A stretch of DNA of 64,000 nt from Streptomyces sp. SUK 48 (lineage in GTDB: Bacteria > Actinomycetota > Actinomycetes > Streptomycetales > Streptomycetaceae), in the NCBI RefSeq assembly GCF_009650765.1, contig NZ_CP045740.1, positions 6,300,001 to 6,364,000 of the forward strand. The letters run 5' to 3'. The stretch's first letter is position 1; each line of letters opens with the position of its first letter. Positions 8,361-17,295 of this stretch are shown here, one piece after another. The translations under genes and the position numbers were made by a program. The notes below the pieces were generated by a model. It was not told the origin of the DNA, ran no database searches, and was given only the letters and a program-made list of their open reading frames with translations.

Positions 8361-10091
8361 GTGTTGGAGGAGATGCGGATACGGTCGCTCGGGGTCATCG
8401 ACGATGCCGTCGTCGAGTTGTCGCCGGGGTTCACCGCGGTCACCGGTGAGACGGGTGCGGGCAAGACCATGGTGGTCACCAGCCTGGGGCTGCTGCTCGG
8501 CGGCCGGGCCGACCCGGCGCTCGTGCGGATAGGGGCCCAGAAGGCGGTCGTGGAGGGGCGGATCTCCGTGCCCGAGGGCGCCGCCGCCGTCGTACGCGCC
8601 GAGGAGGCCGGGGCCGAGCTGGACGACGGTGCCCTGCTGATCAGCCGTACCGTCTCCGCGGAGGGCCGCTCGCGGGCCCATCTGGGCGGGCGCAGCGTGC
8701 CCGTGGGGCTGCTCGCCGAGCTGGCCGACGACCTGGTGGCCGTGCACGGGCAGACCGACCAGCAGGGGCTGCTGAAGCTGTCCCGGCAGCGCGGGGCCCT
8801 CGACCGGTACGCGGGCGACGCGGTCGCGGTGCCGCTCGCCAAGTACCGCGAGGCGTACCGCCGGCTGCGGGCCGTCGCCGTCGAGCTCGACGAGATCACC
8901 ACGCGGGCGCGGGAGCGGGCGCAGGAGGCCGACATGCTCCGCTACGGCCTCGACGAGATCGCCGCCGTGGAGCCGCGGCCCGGCGAGGACGCGGAGCTGG
9001 CCGAGGAGGCCGAGCGGCTCGGGCACGCGGAGGCGCTGTCGTCCGCCGCGACGGTCGCGCACGCCGCCCTCGCGGGCAACCCCGAGGACCCGGAGAGCAT
9101 CGACGCGCAGGCCCTCGTCGCGGGCGCCCACCGGGCGCTGGAGGCCGTCCGCGCCCATGACCCGGCGCTCGCCGCGCTCGCCGAGCGGATCGGTGAGGTC
9201 GGGATCCTGCTCGCCGATGTCGCCGGTGAGCTGGCCGGATACGCCGGCGACCTGGACGCCGATCCGCTGCGGCTCGCCGCGGTGGAGGAGCGCCGGGCCG
9301 CCCTGACCGCCCTGACCCGCAAGTACGGCGACGATGTGAACGCCGTGCTCGCGTGGGCCGAGCAGAGCGCCGCGCGGCTGACCGAGCTGGACGGCGACGA
9401 CGAGCGGATCGGCGAGCTGACCGCCGAGCGGGACGCGCTGGGCGCCGAACTGGGCGGGCTCGCCCAGGCGTTGACCGACGCGCGGGCCGAGGCGGCCGAG
9501 CGGTTCGCCGCCGCGGTGACCGCCGAACTCGCCTCGCTGGCCATGCCGCACGCGCGGGTCTCCTTCGACATCCGGCAGACCGAGGACCCCGAGGGCGTCG
9601 AGGTCGGCGGCCGGACGGTCGCGTACGGCCCCTCGGGCGTGGACGAGGTCGAGCTGCTGCTCGCCCCGCACCCGGGCGCCCCGCCGCGGCCCATCGCCAA
9701 GGGCGCGTCCGGCGGTGAGCTGTCCCGGGTGATGCTCGCCGTGGAGGTCGTCTTCGCGGGCACGGACCCGGTGCCGACGTACCTGTTCGACGAGGTCGAC
9801 GCGGGCGTCGGCGGCAAGGCGGCGGTCGAGATCGGCCGGCGTCTGGCCAAGCTCGCCCGCAGCGCCCAGGTCGTCGTCGTCACCCACCTGCCCCAGGTCG
9901 CCGCCTTCGCCGACCGGCAGCTGCTGGTCGAGAAGACCAACGACGGCTCGGTGACCCGCTCCGGCGTCAAGGTCCTGGAGGGCGAGGACCGCATCCGCGA
10001 ACTCTCCCGCATGCTGGCGGGCCAGGAGGACTCGGAGGCGGCCCGCGCCCACGCGGAGGAACTGCTGGCGACGGCACGGGCGGATCAGTAG
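8361..10091 (+). CDS. recN: DNA repair protein RecN
   Basis: A 576-residue SMC-like ATPase used in double-strand break repair. Walker A is GETGAGKT (residues 29-36), a long Ala/Glu/Arg-rich coiled-coil region occupies roughly residues 150-370, and the C-terminal half has the signature ASGGELSRVMLA and Walker B YLFDEVDAGVGG. The GTG at 8361 (VLEEMRIRSLG) fits a leaderless transcript because TATGGT at 8348-8353 is a suitable -10 element; ATG 8373 would put its ribosome site too close. No SOS box is visible upstream. Confidence 0.95.
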   Translation: MLEEMRIRSLGVIDDAVVELSPGFTAVTGETGAGKTMVVTSLGLLLGGRADPALVRIGAQKAVVEGRISVPEGAAAVVRAEEAGAELDDGALLISRTVSAEGRSRAHLGGRSVPVGLLAELADDLVAVHGQTDQQGLLKLSRQRGALDRYAGDAVAVPLAKYREAYRRLRAVAVELDEITTRARERAQEADMLRYGLDEIAAVEPRPGEDAELAEEAERLGHAEALSSAATVAHAALAGNPEDPESIDAQALVAGAHRALEAVRAHDPALAALAERIGEVGILLADVAGELAGYAGDLDADPLRLAAVEERRAALTALTRKYGDDVNAVLAWAEQSAARLTELDGDDERIGELTAERDALGAELGGLAQALTDARAEAAERFAAAVTAELASLAMPHARVSFDIRQTEDPEGVEVGGRTVAYGPSGVDEVELLLAPHPGAPPRPIAKGASGGELSRVMLAVEVVFAGTDPVPTYLFDEVDAGVGGKAAVEIGRRLAKLARSAQVVVVTHLPQVAAFADRQLLVEKTNDGSVTRSGVKVLEGEDRIRELSRMLAGQEDSEAARAHAEELLATARADQ

Positions 10092-10120
10092 CCGGAACCG
10101 GCGGCCCGGCCGCCCGCTTG

Positions 10121-10162
10121 CCCGGCGGCGGTAACCGGCGGCCCGGCGGCGGTAACCGGCGG
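10121..10162 (+). repeat. 21-bp tandem repeat, two perfect copies
   Basis: CCCGGCGGCGGTAACCGGCGG occurs at 10121-10141 and 10142-10162, with degenerate flanking half copies (GGCCGGCGGCGGG). It lies in the 98-bp gap between recN and the small phosphotransferase gene. Copy number may vary between strains. Confidence 0.85.
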
Positions 10163-10189
10163 GCCGGCGGCGGGACTTAGGGTGTCGGG

Positions 10190-10936
10190 ATGACCGGCAC
10201 CCCGAAGTCCCGCTCCTTCCTGCTCGCCGCCGCGCTCACCCGGGCCGGGTTCGTCCTGCTGCGGGCCAAGGCGCCCCGAGGGGACGCGCGGTGGGAGCGG
10301 AAGAACCACGCGGGCCGGACCGTCGAGCTGCACGCCGGGCCCGCCGTGGCGGTCGGTACGGCGCTGGCGGCCGCGCGGGTGCGTCCCGCGGCCGGACTCG
10401 CCGTGCTGGCGGCGGGGGCCTGCGGGGCGTACGACGACGCGGCGGGCGACCACCGCCACGGCTTCCGGGAACACCTCGGCGCCCTGCGCGACGGCGAAGT
10501 CACCAGCGGCGCCGTCAAGTTGTCCGGGATCTGCGCGGCCTCCCTCGTCGCGGGCGCGCTGCTGAAGCGGCGGCCGCTGGACAGGCTGCTCGCCGGAGTC
10601 GTCATCGCGGGCGCCGCGCACGGTGTGAACCTGGTCGACGTACGACCCGGACGCGCGCTCGGCGCGGTGCTCGCGCTCGGCGCCCCGGGACTGCTGCGCG
10701 CGGGGCCCGGCGGGGAACTGGCGGCCGTCGCCACGGGCGCCGCGGCCGCGGTGCTGCGCGAGGATCTCGGCGAGCGCACGATGCTCGGGGACACGGGGGC
10801 GCACGCCCTCGGCGCCGCGCTGGGGGCGGCCGTGGTGGCGGGCAACGGGCGTGCGGGACTGCTCGCGCACGCCGTCGCCGTCCTGGCCGCCGCCGTGTAC
10901 GGGGACCGGGTCACCCGGTGGGCGCGGGCGCGGTGA
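10190..10936 (+). CDS. Short polyprenyl-phosphate sugar-phosphotransferase-like membrane protein
   Basis: A 248-residue alanine-rich membrane protein that carries reduced forms of the MraY/WecA motifs: KNHAGR near residue 38, an Asp pair in GAYDD (82-83), NLVDVRPG with Asn147 and Asp150, and LGDTGAHALG with Asp201. These align in order with the Mg-binding and catalytic motifs of enzymes that move sugar-1-phosphate from a nucleotide to undecaprenyl phosphate. Known members are about 320-360 residues, so this protein is much shorter and seems to lack transmembrane segments. A glycosyltransferase gene follows 269 bp downstream, which suggests a shared lipid-linked glycan pathway. Activity is unproven. 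Confidence 0.6.
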   Translation: MTGTPKSRSFLLAAALTRAGFVLLRAKAPRGDARWERKNHAGRTVELHAGPAVAVGTALAAARVRPAAGLAVLAAGACGAYDDAAGDHRHGFREHLGALRDGEVTSGAVKLSGICAASLVAGALLKRRPLDRLLAGVVIAGAAHGVNLVDVRPGRALGAVLALGAPGLLRAGPGGELAAVATGAAAAVLREDLGERTMLGDTGAHALGAALGAAVVAGNGRAGLLAHAVAVLAAAVYGDRVTRWARAR

Positions 10937-11205
10937 CCGCCTGACCTCGCGGGACACGAGGAGATCCGGCCACCTTCGAACCGACCGTACTCACCCGTGT
11001 GGGTGATGTGCTCCGGCGCATTGCCCCGGCCCGCCGTCCCGTGCGCCCGCCCGGTATTGCCCCGACGGCCCTGCCTGCTGGCATGCTGGACGGAGACACC
11101 GACCGCGCGGGAGGCGCGCGGGGCGCGTCCCACCGCCCCCGTGCGCCCGCTACTTTCTGTACGTTGCCTCGTGTCCGCCCCGCGCCGAACCAGGAGCCCG
11201 GCTTC

Positions 11206-12342
11206 GTGAGCCCCCTGAGCAGCAACGCACCGCACGGCCGGCCGCCGCTGCGCACCGTGCAGGTGCTGGGCGGAGGCAATGCCGGCGGGAGCGCGCATGT
11301 GCGCTCCCTGACCGCCGGTCTGGTCGCCCGGGGCGTGCGGGTCACGGTGTGCGCCCCCGTCGAGGCCGACCGTACCTACGACTTCGCCGGGACCGGCGCC
11401 GGCCACATCCATGTGCCGCGCAGCAGCGACCCCGCCTCGGTGGGCGCGCTCCGGGCCGCCTGCACGGACGCCGACGTGGTGCACGCACACGGTCTGCACG
11501 CCTCCTTCCGGGCCGTGCTCGCGCTCGGCGGGCGCACCACCCCGCTGGTCGTCACCTGGCACGACCGGACGTACGCCGAGGGCGCGCGGGCCCATCTGCT
11601 GCGCCTGCTGGAGCGGCGCGTGGCCCGTGCCGCGACCGTGGTCCTCGGCACCAGCCCGGACCTGGTCGACCGCGCCCGCAGAACCGGTGCCCGGGACGCC
11701 CGGCTCGCCGCCGTGACCCTGCCCGGCCGCACCCGCCCCGCCCCCGCACCCGACGACCCCGACCGGCTGCGCCCCAAGGCCCGTGCCGAACTCGGCGCCA
11801 CCGGCCGCCCGTTGATCCTCGCCGCCGGACCCCTCGACCGGCACCGCGGCCACGAGACCCTGCTGGACGCGGCCCGCGCCTGGCGGGACCTCGACCCCCT
11901 GCCGCTGGTCGCCGTCGCGGGGGAGGGACCGCTGCGGCCGCTGCTCCAGCGGCGCATCGAGGCCGAGCGGCTCCCGGTACGGCTGCTCGGCCACCGCGAG
12001 GACCTGCCCGAACTGCTCGGCGCCGCCGATCTGGCCCTGCTGACCAGCCGCCGGGAGTCCCGCTCCGCCTTCGCCCAGGAGGCGCTGTACGCGGGCGTCC
12101 CGCTGGTCGCCACCCGGGTCGGCGGCATCCCCGACCTGGTGGGCGACGGCGCCGAACTCGTGCCGTACGGCGATCCGCCGGCCCTCGCCGACGCCGTCGG
12201 ACGGCTGCTCGCCGACCCGGCGCGACGCGAGTCGCTGCGCGAGAAGGGGGCGCGGCAGGCCGCCGGCTGGCCGAGCGAGGACGAGACGCTCGCCCAGGTC
12301 CTCAGCGTCTACGACGAGTTGACCCGGCCCCTGATTCTCTGA
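11206..12342 (+). CDS. GT4-family glycosyltransferase
   Basis: A 378-residue GT-B fold transferase. The N-terminal Rossmann-like half begins with VQVLGGGNAGGSAHVRSL; the C-terminal half holds LILAAGPLDRHRGHE and the EX7E motif ESRSAFAQE that contacts the sugar nucleotide in GT4 retaining enzymes. The start is GTG 11206, with AGGAG nine bases upstream; longer versions of the frame lack a ribosome site. Donor and acceptor are unknown. The upstream neighbour is the small MraY/WecA-like protein, hinting at assembly of a cell-envelope glycan. It is convergent with, and only 6 bp from, the PucR gene. Confidence 0.88.
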   Translation: MSPLSSNAPHGRPPLRTVQVLGGGNAGGSAHVRSLTAGLVARGVRVTVCAPVEADRTYDFAGTGAGHIHVPRSSDPASVGALRAACTDADVVHAHGLHASFRAVLALGGRTTPLVVTWHDRTYAEGARAHLLRLLERRVARAATVVLGTSPDLVDRARRTGARDARLAAVTLPGRTRPAPAPDDPDRLRPKARAELGATGRPLILAAGPLDRHRGHETLLDAARAWRDLDPLPLVAVAGEGPLRPLLQRRIEAERLPVRLLGHREDLPELLGAADLALLTSRRESRSAFAQEALYAGVPLVATRVGGIPDLVGDGAELVPYGDPPALADAVGRLLADPARRESLREKGARQAAGWPSEDETLAQVLSVYDELTRPLIL

Positions 12343-12348
12343 GGGGGG

Positions 12349-13995
12349 TCAGGGTGCGTGCCGCCGGGCGCGCAGGGCGAGGCTCAACGCGAGGACGGTC
12401 TGCGGGTCGTCGAGGTCGGTGCCCAGCAACTCGCCGATCCGGGCGAGCCGGTTGTACAGCGTCTGCCGGTTCAGATGGAGTTCGCGGGCGGTCTCCGCCT
12501 TGCGGCCCGCGTGCGCGAGATACGTCTCCAGGGTGGGCAGCAGCGGCGGCTTGGAGCGCCGGTCGTGGTCGCGCAGCGGACCGATCGCCCGCTCCACGAA
12601 GGCCGCAAGGTCCGGGTGGTCGCGCAGCCGCCACAGCAGCAGGTCGATGTCGAGGCGCCGGGCGTCGTACCAGGGACGGTCGGTCAGGCCCTGCGCGGCG
12701 GTCGCCGTCTCCGCCGCGTGCCGCAGCCCCGCCGAGGCCGCCGCCCAGCCGCCCGCCATGCCCACGACCACCACCGGCGGGGGAGTGCCGGGCCGCCGCA
12801 TCCCGGCGCGCTCGATCCCCGCCCGCAGCGCCGCCGCCACCCGGTCCGCGACCGCCTCCCGCTCCGACTCCGAGCGCAGCCCGAGCAGCACCAGCACCCG
12901 GCCCTCCACCGGCCGCACGCCCAGCAGCACCGGCATGCCCACCGCGGCCAGCTCCTCGGAGACCGCGCGGGCCAGGACCGCCCAGCCGCCCCCGGGGGAG
13001 AGGGGATCGCCCACCCGCATCACGACCGGCAGCAGCGGGCTCGCGCCGGGTTTGAAGCCGAGCACCCGGGCCTGGGCGGGCGCGTCCTGCGCGGAGATAC
13101 GGCCCTCGGCGAGATCGGTGAGGAAGTCGCCGCGCCCGCGCGCCGCCAGCTCCTCCTCCTGCCGGGCCTGCATCAGCACCACGGCCAGGATGCCCGCGGC
13201 CCGCTCCGCGGCGATCCGGTGCACCGGCGACAGCGGCGAGCACACCGGCAGCAGCACCAGGCGGGCGCGCACCGAACCGCTCGTACCGGGACCGCCGCCG
13301 GGGACGTCCACCAGCACCGAACCGGCGGGCGGCGGCGCGTTCTTGTGCGGTCCGCGCAGCCCCTCCCACACCTGGAGCGGATCCGCGCCCTCGGGCCCCT
13401 CGCCGGCCGCGTACAGCAGCCGGCCGTCGGCGGTCTCCAGGAACACCGGGTTGCCGCTGAACGCGGCCAGGATGCCCAGCACCTGCGGCACCCCGCCGCC
13501 GCCCAGCAGCGCCTCGGTGCAGCGCCGGTGCACCTCCTCGGCCCGCTGGAGCAGCGCGTAGTGGCCGTTGACGATCTCGGTGTGGATCTCCTCGGTGACC
13601 GCCACGAACGGCACCTCGCGATGCAGCTGCACCAGCGGCAGATTGGCCGCGCGGGCGGTGTCCACCAGCGCGGCCGGCAGCCGGCTGAAGCGCGGGCCCA
13701 GCTCCACCACCAGCGCGGCGATCCCGCGCTCGGCCAGCGTGCGCACGAACGCCCGCTGCTCGGCCGGCCGGGTGCCCAGGCCGTAGCCCGTGGTGAGCAG
13801 CAGCTCGCCGCCCTTGAGCAGCGAGGCGATGTTCGGCACCTCGCCCGCGTGCACCCAGCGCACGGTACGGCTGAGCCGGTCCGCGCCCGCGATGATCTCC
13901 GGCAGCCCGCTGCGCAGCCCGGGCAGCTCCAGGGCCCGCTGAACGGTGATGCCGCCGCCGTGGGTGTCGGGTCTGCTGTCCGTGCCGCTGTCCAT
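12349..13995 (-). CDS. PucR-family transcriptional regulator
   Basis: A 548-residue regulator. Residues about 15-135 form the PucR-like N-terminal sensor domain (VQRALELPGLRSGLPEIIAG), a GGDEF-like central region follows, and the C-terminus holds the PucR helix-turn-helix (LETYLAHAGRKAETARELHLNRQTL is cut here as two pieces: a LETYLAHAG helix and an LHLNRQTLYNRL recognition helix). Family members control purine catabolism, amino acid use or other nitrogen pathways. The gene is the last of three minus-strand genes (GH15, FAD oxidoreductase, PucR). The effector and targets are not evident. Confidence 0.88.
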   Translation of the reverse strand: MDSGTDSRPDTHGGGITVQRALELPGLRSGLPEIIAGADRLSRTVRWVHAGEVPNIASLLKGGELLLTTGYGLGTRPAEQRAFVRTLAERGIAALVVELGPRFSRLPAALVDTARAANLPLVQLHREVPFVAVTEEIHTEIVNGHYALLQRAEEVHRRCTEALLGGGGVPQVLGILAAFSGNPVFLETADGRLLYAAGEGPEGADPLQVWEGLRGPHKNAPPPAGSVLVDVPGGGPGTSGSVRARLVLLPVCSPLSPVHRIAAERAAGILAVVLMQARQEEELAARGRGDFLTDLAEGRISAQDAPAQARVLGFKPGASPLLPVVMRVGDPLSPGGGWAVLARAVSEELAAVGMPVLLGVRPVEGRVLVLLGLRSESEREAVADRVAAALRAGIERAGMRRPGTPPPVVVVGMAGGWAAASAGLRHAAETATAAQGLTDRPWYDARRLDIDLLLWRLRDHPDLAAFVERAIGPLRDHDRRSKPPLLPTLETYLAHAGRKAETARELHLNRQTLYNRLARIGELLGTDLDDPQTVLALSLALRARRHAP

Positions 13996-14051
13996 GAAGC
14001 GGACGCTACCTGCGATAACGCCTCAGGAACATCTCCGTGCGCGGCCGGGTG

Positions 14052-15434
14052 CTACACCGGCTCGATGTTGTGGTTGAACCGGAAGACGTTGTCGGGGTCC
14101 CAGCGCCGCTTCACCTTCTCCAGGCGCAGCGTGTTCCCCGCGCCCAGGCCCGCGCGGACCCGCTCGGGCCCCTCGTCGCCGATGAGGTCCAGACAGACGT
14201 CCCCCGTGCTCCACGGCCGGACGGCGGCACCCGCCGCGCGCACCCAGCCGAGGCACCGCTCGTCGTCGGCCGGGTCCGCCCAGCCGGCGGCCGGGCGCAC
14301 GATCCAGAGCGCGTCCCGGTACGGCACCGGGTAGGTGTGCGGACCGGCCGCGTTCGCCCCGCCCAGGGGGAGCAGCGCGAGCCGGGTGGGGGCCAGGGCC
14401 GGCGGGCCGTCGCCGAGGGCGTGGCAGACGTCCACCGCGTCGTCCGGGAGCGCGCGCAGGCACTCCGCGGACCCGTGGTTCCGCGGTCCGGCCGGGACGT
14501 CGAGCAGGCACTGCGCCTCGGCGTACGGCAGCGCGCCCAGTGCCTGTGCCTCGTGCGGCGGCGCCAGCAGCGGCCCGGCGAGCCCCCGCAGCTCCTCCTC
14601 GGGGCCCGCACAGGTCAGCAGGGCGAGGCACAGCCGCCGGCCCACCAGAGGGGGAGGAACGAGATCCGCGGCGGGACCGGTGAGGTACAGCACCGCGCCG
14701 CCCAGCGTGCCCGGGCCGGTGCGCAGGATCTCCCGGAAGGCGCGCACCGCCCGCGGACCGTGCTCCGGCCGGAAGATCAGCGACGCGACGCAGAACAGCG
14801 GGAGTTCGTGCAGTCTCAGGGTGAGCGCGGTGGCGACGCCGAAGTTGCCGCCCCCGCCGTGCAGCGCCCAGAACAGCTCCGGGTTCTCGTCGGCGCTCGC
14901 GCGCACCCGCTCGGCGTCCGCGGTCACCAGCTCCACCCCGAGGAGGTTGTCCACGGCGGGTCCGAACGCGCGGTCCAGCCAGCCGGTGCCACCGCCGAGG
15001 ACGAACCCGCCGACCCCCGTCCCGGGGGCCCGGCCGCCGGTCGTCGCCAGCGCGTACGGCTGGGCCGCCCGGTCCAGGTCGCCCGTCGTGGCCCCGCCCT
15101 CGACCCGCACCGCCCGGGAGACCGGGTCGACGGCGACCCCGCGCATCCGGCGCAGATCCACCACGAGCGCGCCGTCACCGAGCGCGGTGCCCGCCAGGCC
15201 GTGCCCGCCGCCGCGCACCGCGACCGGCAGATCCAGCTCCCGCGCGAAGCGCACCGCGCGCACGACGTCGGCCGCGCCCGCGCACCGCGCGATCACGGCC
15301 GGGCGCCGGTCGCTCCTCCCGTCGAAGACGGCACGGGCGGCGTCGTAACCGGGGTCCTCCGGGGCGAGGACCTCACCGGCCAGATCCTCGCGGAGGGCGG
15401 CGAGGGCGCTCCGCGCCGTGCAGCGGAAAGCCAC
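14052..15434 (-). CDS. FAD-linked oxidoreductase with BBE domain
   Basis: A 460-residue flavoenzyme of the berberine-bridge/6-hydroxynicotine oxidase type. The PCMH-type FAD-binding domain has RGGGHGLAG, in which His78 is the expected covalent flavin attachment residue. The second attachment cysteine found in bicovalent members is absent, because the motif reads GRAPGTGVGG, so single covalent linkage is expected. The C-terminal RWDPDNVFRFNHNI is the BBE substrate-domain ending. The start is GTG (complement of 15432-15434). Substrates of this family are sugars, alcohols or antibiotic intermediates; this one is not assignable. Confidence 0.88.
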   Translation of the reverse strand: MAFRCTARSALAALREDLAGEVLAPEDPGYDAARAVFDGRSDRRPAVIARCAGAADVVRAVRFARELDLPVAVRGGGHGLAGTALGDGALVVDLRRMRGVAVDPVSRAVRVEGGATTGDLDRAAQPYALATTGGRAPGTGVGGFVLGGGTGWLDRAFGPAVDNLLGVELVTADAERVRASADENPELFWALHGGGGNFGVATALTLRLHELPLFCVASLIFRPEHGPRAVRAFREILRTGPGTLGGAVLYLTGPAADLVPPPLVGRRLCLALLTCAGPEEELRGLAGPLLAPPHEAQALGALPYAEAQCLLDVPAGPRNHGSAECLRALPDDAVDVCHALGDGPPALAPTRLALLPLGGANAAGPHTYPVPYRDALWIVRPAAGWADPADDERCLGWVRAAGAAVRPWSTGDVCLDLIGDEGPERVRAGLGAGNTLRLEKVKRRWDPDNVFRFNHNIEPV

Positions 15435-15468
15435 GACTCCCAGCGTAGGCGCCCGGCGCGGGACGTCC

Positions 15469-17295
15469 TCAGCCCCCGTACGCCCCCGAGGCCGTCAGCC
15501 GCAGTGCCGTGTCGATCAGCGGCACATGGCTGAACGCCTGCGGGAAGTTGCCCACCTGCCGCTTGAGCCGCGGGTCCCACTCCTCGGCGAGCAGCCCGAG
15601 GTCGTTGCGCAGCGCCAGCAGCTTCTCGAACAGCTTGCGGGCCTCGTCGACGCGGCCGATCATCGCGAGGTCGTCGGCCATCCAGAACGAGCACGCGAGG
15701 AACGCGCCCTCGTCGCCCGGCAGACCGTCCACCCCCTCGGACTGGCCCTCCGTGGGGTAGCGCAGGATGAAGCCGTCGGAGGTGGACAGCTCGCGCTGGA
15801 TCGCCTCGATGGTGCCGATCACCCGCTTGTCGTCCGGCGGCAGGAAGCCCATCTGCGGGATCAGCAGCAGGGAGGCGTCCAGCTCCCGGGAGCCGTAGGA
15901 CTGGGTGAAGGTGTTGCGCTCCTTGTCGTAACCCTTCTCGCACACGTCCCGGTGGATGTCGTCGCGCAGCTCGCGCCAGCGCTCCAGCGGGCCGTCCGCG
16001 TCCCCGGACTCGATCAGCTTGATGGTGCGGTCCACCGCGACCCAGGCCATCACCTTGGAGTGCACGAAGTGCCGGCGCGGGCCGCGCACCTCCCAGATGC
16101 CCTCGTCCGGCTCCTGCCAGTGGTCCTCCAGGTAGCGGATCAGCTTCAGCTGGAGCAGCGACGCGTAGTCGTTGCGGGCCAGGCCGGTCATATGGGCCAG
16201 GTGCAGGGCCTCGGTGACCTCGCCGTACACGTCCAGCTGGAGCTGGTGGGCCGCGCCGTTGCCGACCCGGACCGGGGCCGAGTCCTCGTAGCCCGGCAGC
16301 CAGTCCAGCTCGGCCTCGCCCAGCTCGCGCTCGCCCGCGATGCCGTACATGATCTGGAGGTTCTCCGGGTCGCCCGCGACCGCGCGCAGCAGCCACTCGC
16401 GCCAGGCGCGGGCCTCCTCCCGGTAGCCGGTGCGCAGCAGCGAGGACAGGGTGATCGCGGCGTCGCGCAGCCAGGTGTAGCGGTAGTCCCAGTTGCGCAC
16501 GCCCCCGATGTCCTCGGGCAGCGAGGTGGTGGGGGCCGCGACGATGCCGCCGGTGGGCGCGTACGTCAGCGCCTTCAGGGTGATCAGCGAGCGGATCACG
16601 GCCTCGCGGTACGGCCCGTGGTACGTGCACTGCTCGACCCACTCGCGCCAGAAGCTCTCCGTGGCCTCCAGCGACTGCTCCGGCTCCGGCAGGGCGGGCG
16701 GCCGCTTGTGCGAGGGCTCCCAGGAGATGGTGAACGCGATCCGGTCACCCGGGGCGACCGTGAAGTCGGCGTAGGTCGTCAGGGACTTCCCGTAGGTCTC
16801 GGCCTCGGTGTCGAACCACACCGAGTCGGGCCCGGCGACGGCGACCGTGCGGCCCTCGTGCTTGTGCACCCAGGGCACGACCCGGCCGTACGAGAAACGC
16901 ATCCGCAGCGCCGAGCGCATCGGCACCCGGCCGGTGACGCCCTCCACGATCCGGATCAGCTGGGGCGCGCCGTCACGCGGGGGCATGAAATCGGTCACGC
17001 GGACCGTGCCGCGCGGGGTGTCCCACTCCGATTCCAGGATCAGCGAGTCGCCCCGGTAGCTGCGGCGGGCGGCCGAGGGCGGCTGGGCGTCGGCCGCGTG
17101 CGCCGGGCCGAGCCGCCAGAAGCCGTGCTCCTCGGTGCCCAGCAGACCGGCGAAGATGGCATGCGAGTCGAAGCGGGGCAGGCACAGCCAGTCCACCGTG
17201 CCGTCCCGGCAGACCAGTGCGGCGGTCTGCATGTCTCCGATGAGTGCGTAGTCTTCGATGCGCCCGGCCACGTGCAACTCCAGTCGAACGGCCAC
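15469..17295 (-). CDS. Glycoside hydrolase family 15 protein (trehalase/glucoamylase-like)
   Basis: A 608-residue cytoplasmic protein starting at GTG (complement of 17293-17295), preceded by GAGGGGG. The N-terminal IEDYALIGDMQTAALV and the (alpha/alpha)6-barrel motifs NWDYRYTWLRDA, WLPGYEDSAPVRVGNGA and GIWEVRG (with the presumed acid Glu) are typical of actinobacterial GH15 enzymes, some of which, in mycobacteria, are trehalases. A trehalase or glucan hydrolase role is therefore likely. The gene faces pyrG across a 590-bp divergent region and probably heads the operon with the FAD oxidoreductase and PucR genes. Confidence 0.9.
   Translation of the reverse strand: MAVRLELHVAGRIEDYALIGDMQTAALVCRDGTVDWLCLPRFDSHAIFAGLLGTEEHGFWRLGPAHAADAQPPSAARRSYRGDSLILESEWDTPRGTVRVTDFMPPRDGAPQLIRIVEGVTGRVPMRSALRMRFSYGRVVPWVHKHEGRTVAVAGPDSVWFDTEAETYGKSLTTYADFTVAPGDRIAFTISWEPSHKRPPALPEPEQSLEATESFWREWVEQCTYHGPYREAVIRSLITLKALTYAPTGGIVAAPTTSLPEDIGGVRNWDYRYTWLRDAAITLSSLLRTGYREEARAWREWLLRAVAGDPENLQIMYGIAGERELGEAELDWLPGYEDSAPVRVGNGAAHQLQLDVYGEVTEALHLAHMTGLARNDYASLLQLKLIRYLEDHWQEPDEGIWEVRGPRRHFVHSKVMAWVAVDRTIKLIESGDADGPLERWRELRDDIHRDVCEKGYDKERNTFTQSYGSRELDASLLLIPQMGFLPPDDKRVIGTIEAIQRELSTSDGFILRYPTEGQSEGVDGLPGDEGAFLACSFWMADDLAMIGRVDEARKLFEKLLALRNDLGLLAEEWDPRLKRQVGNFPQAFSHVPLIDTALRLTASGAYGG

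Noticed and set aside
10999..11205. N-terminal extension of the GT4 glycosyltransferase frame
   Set aside because: No ribosome site; the extension lacks domain character. GTG 11206 with AGGAG nine bases upstream fits better.
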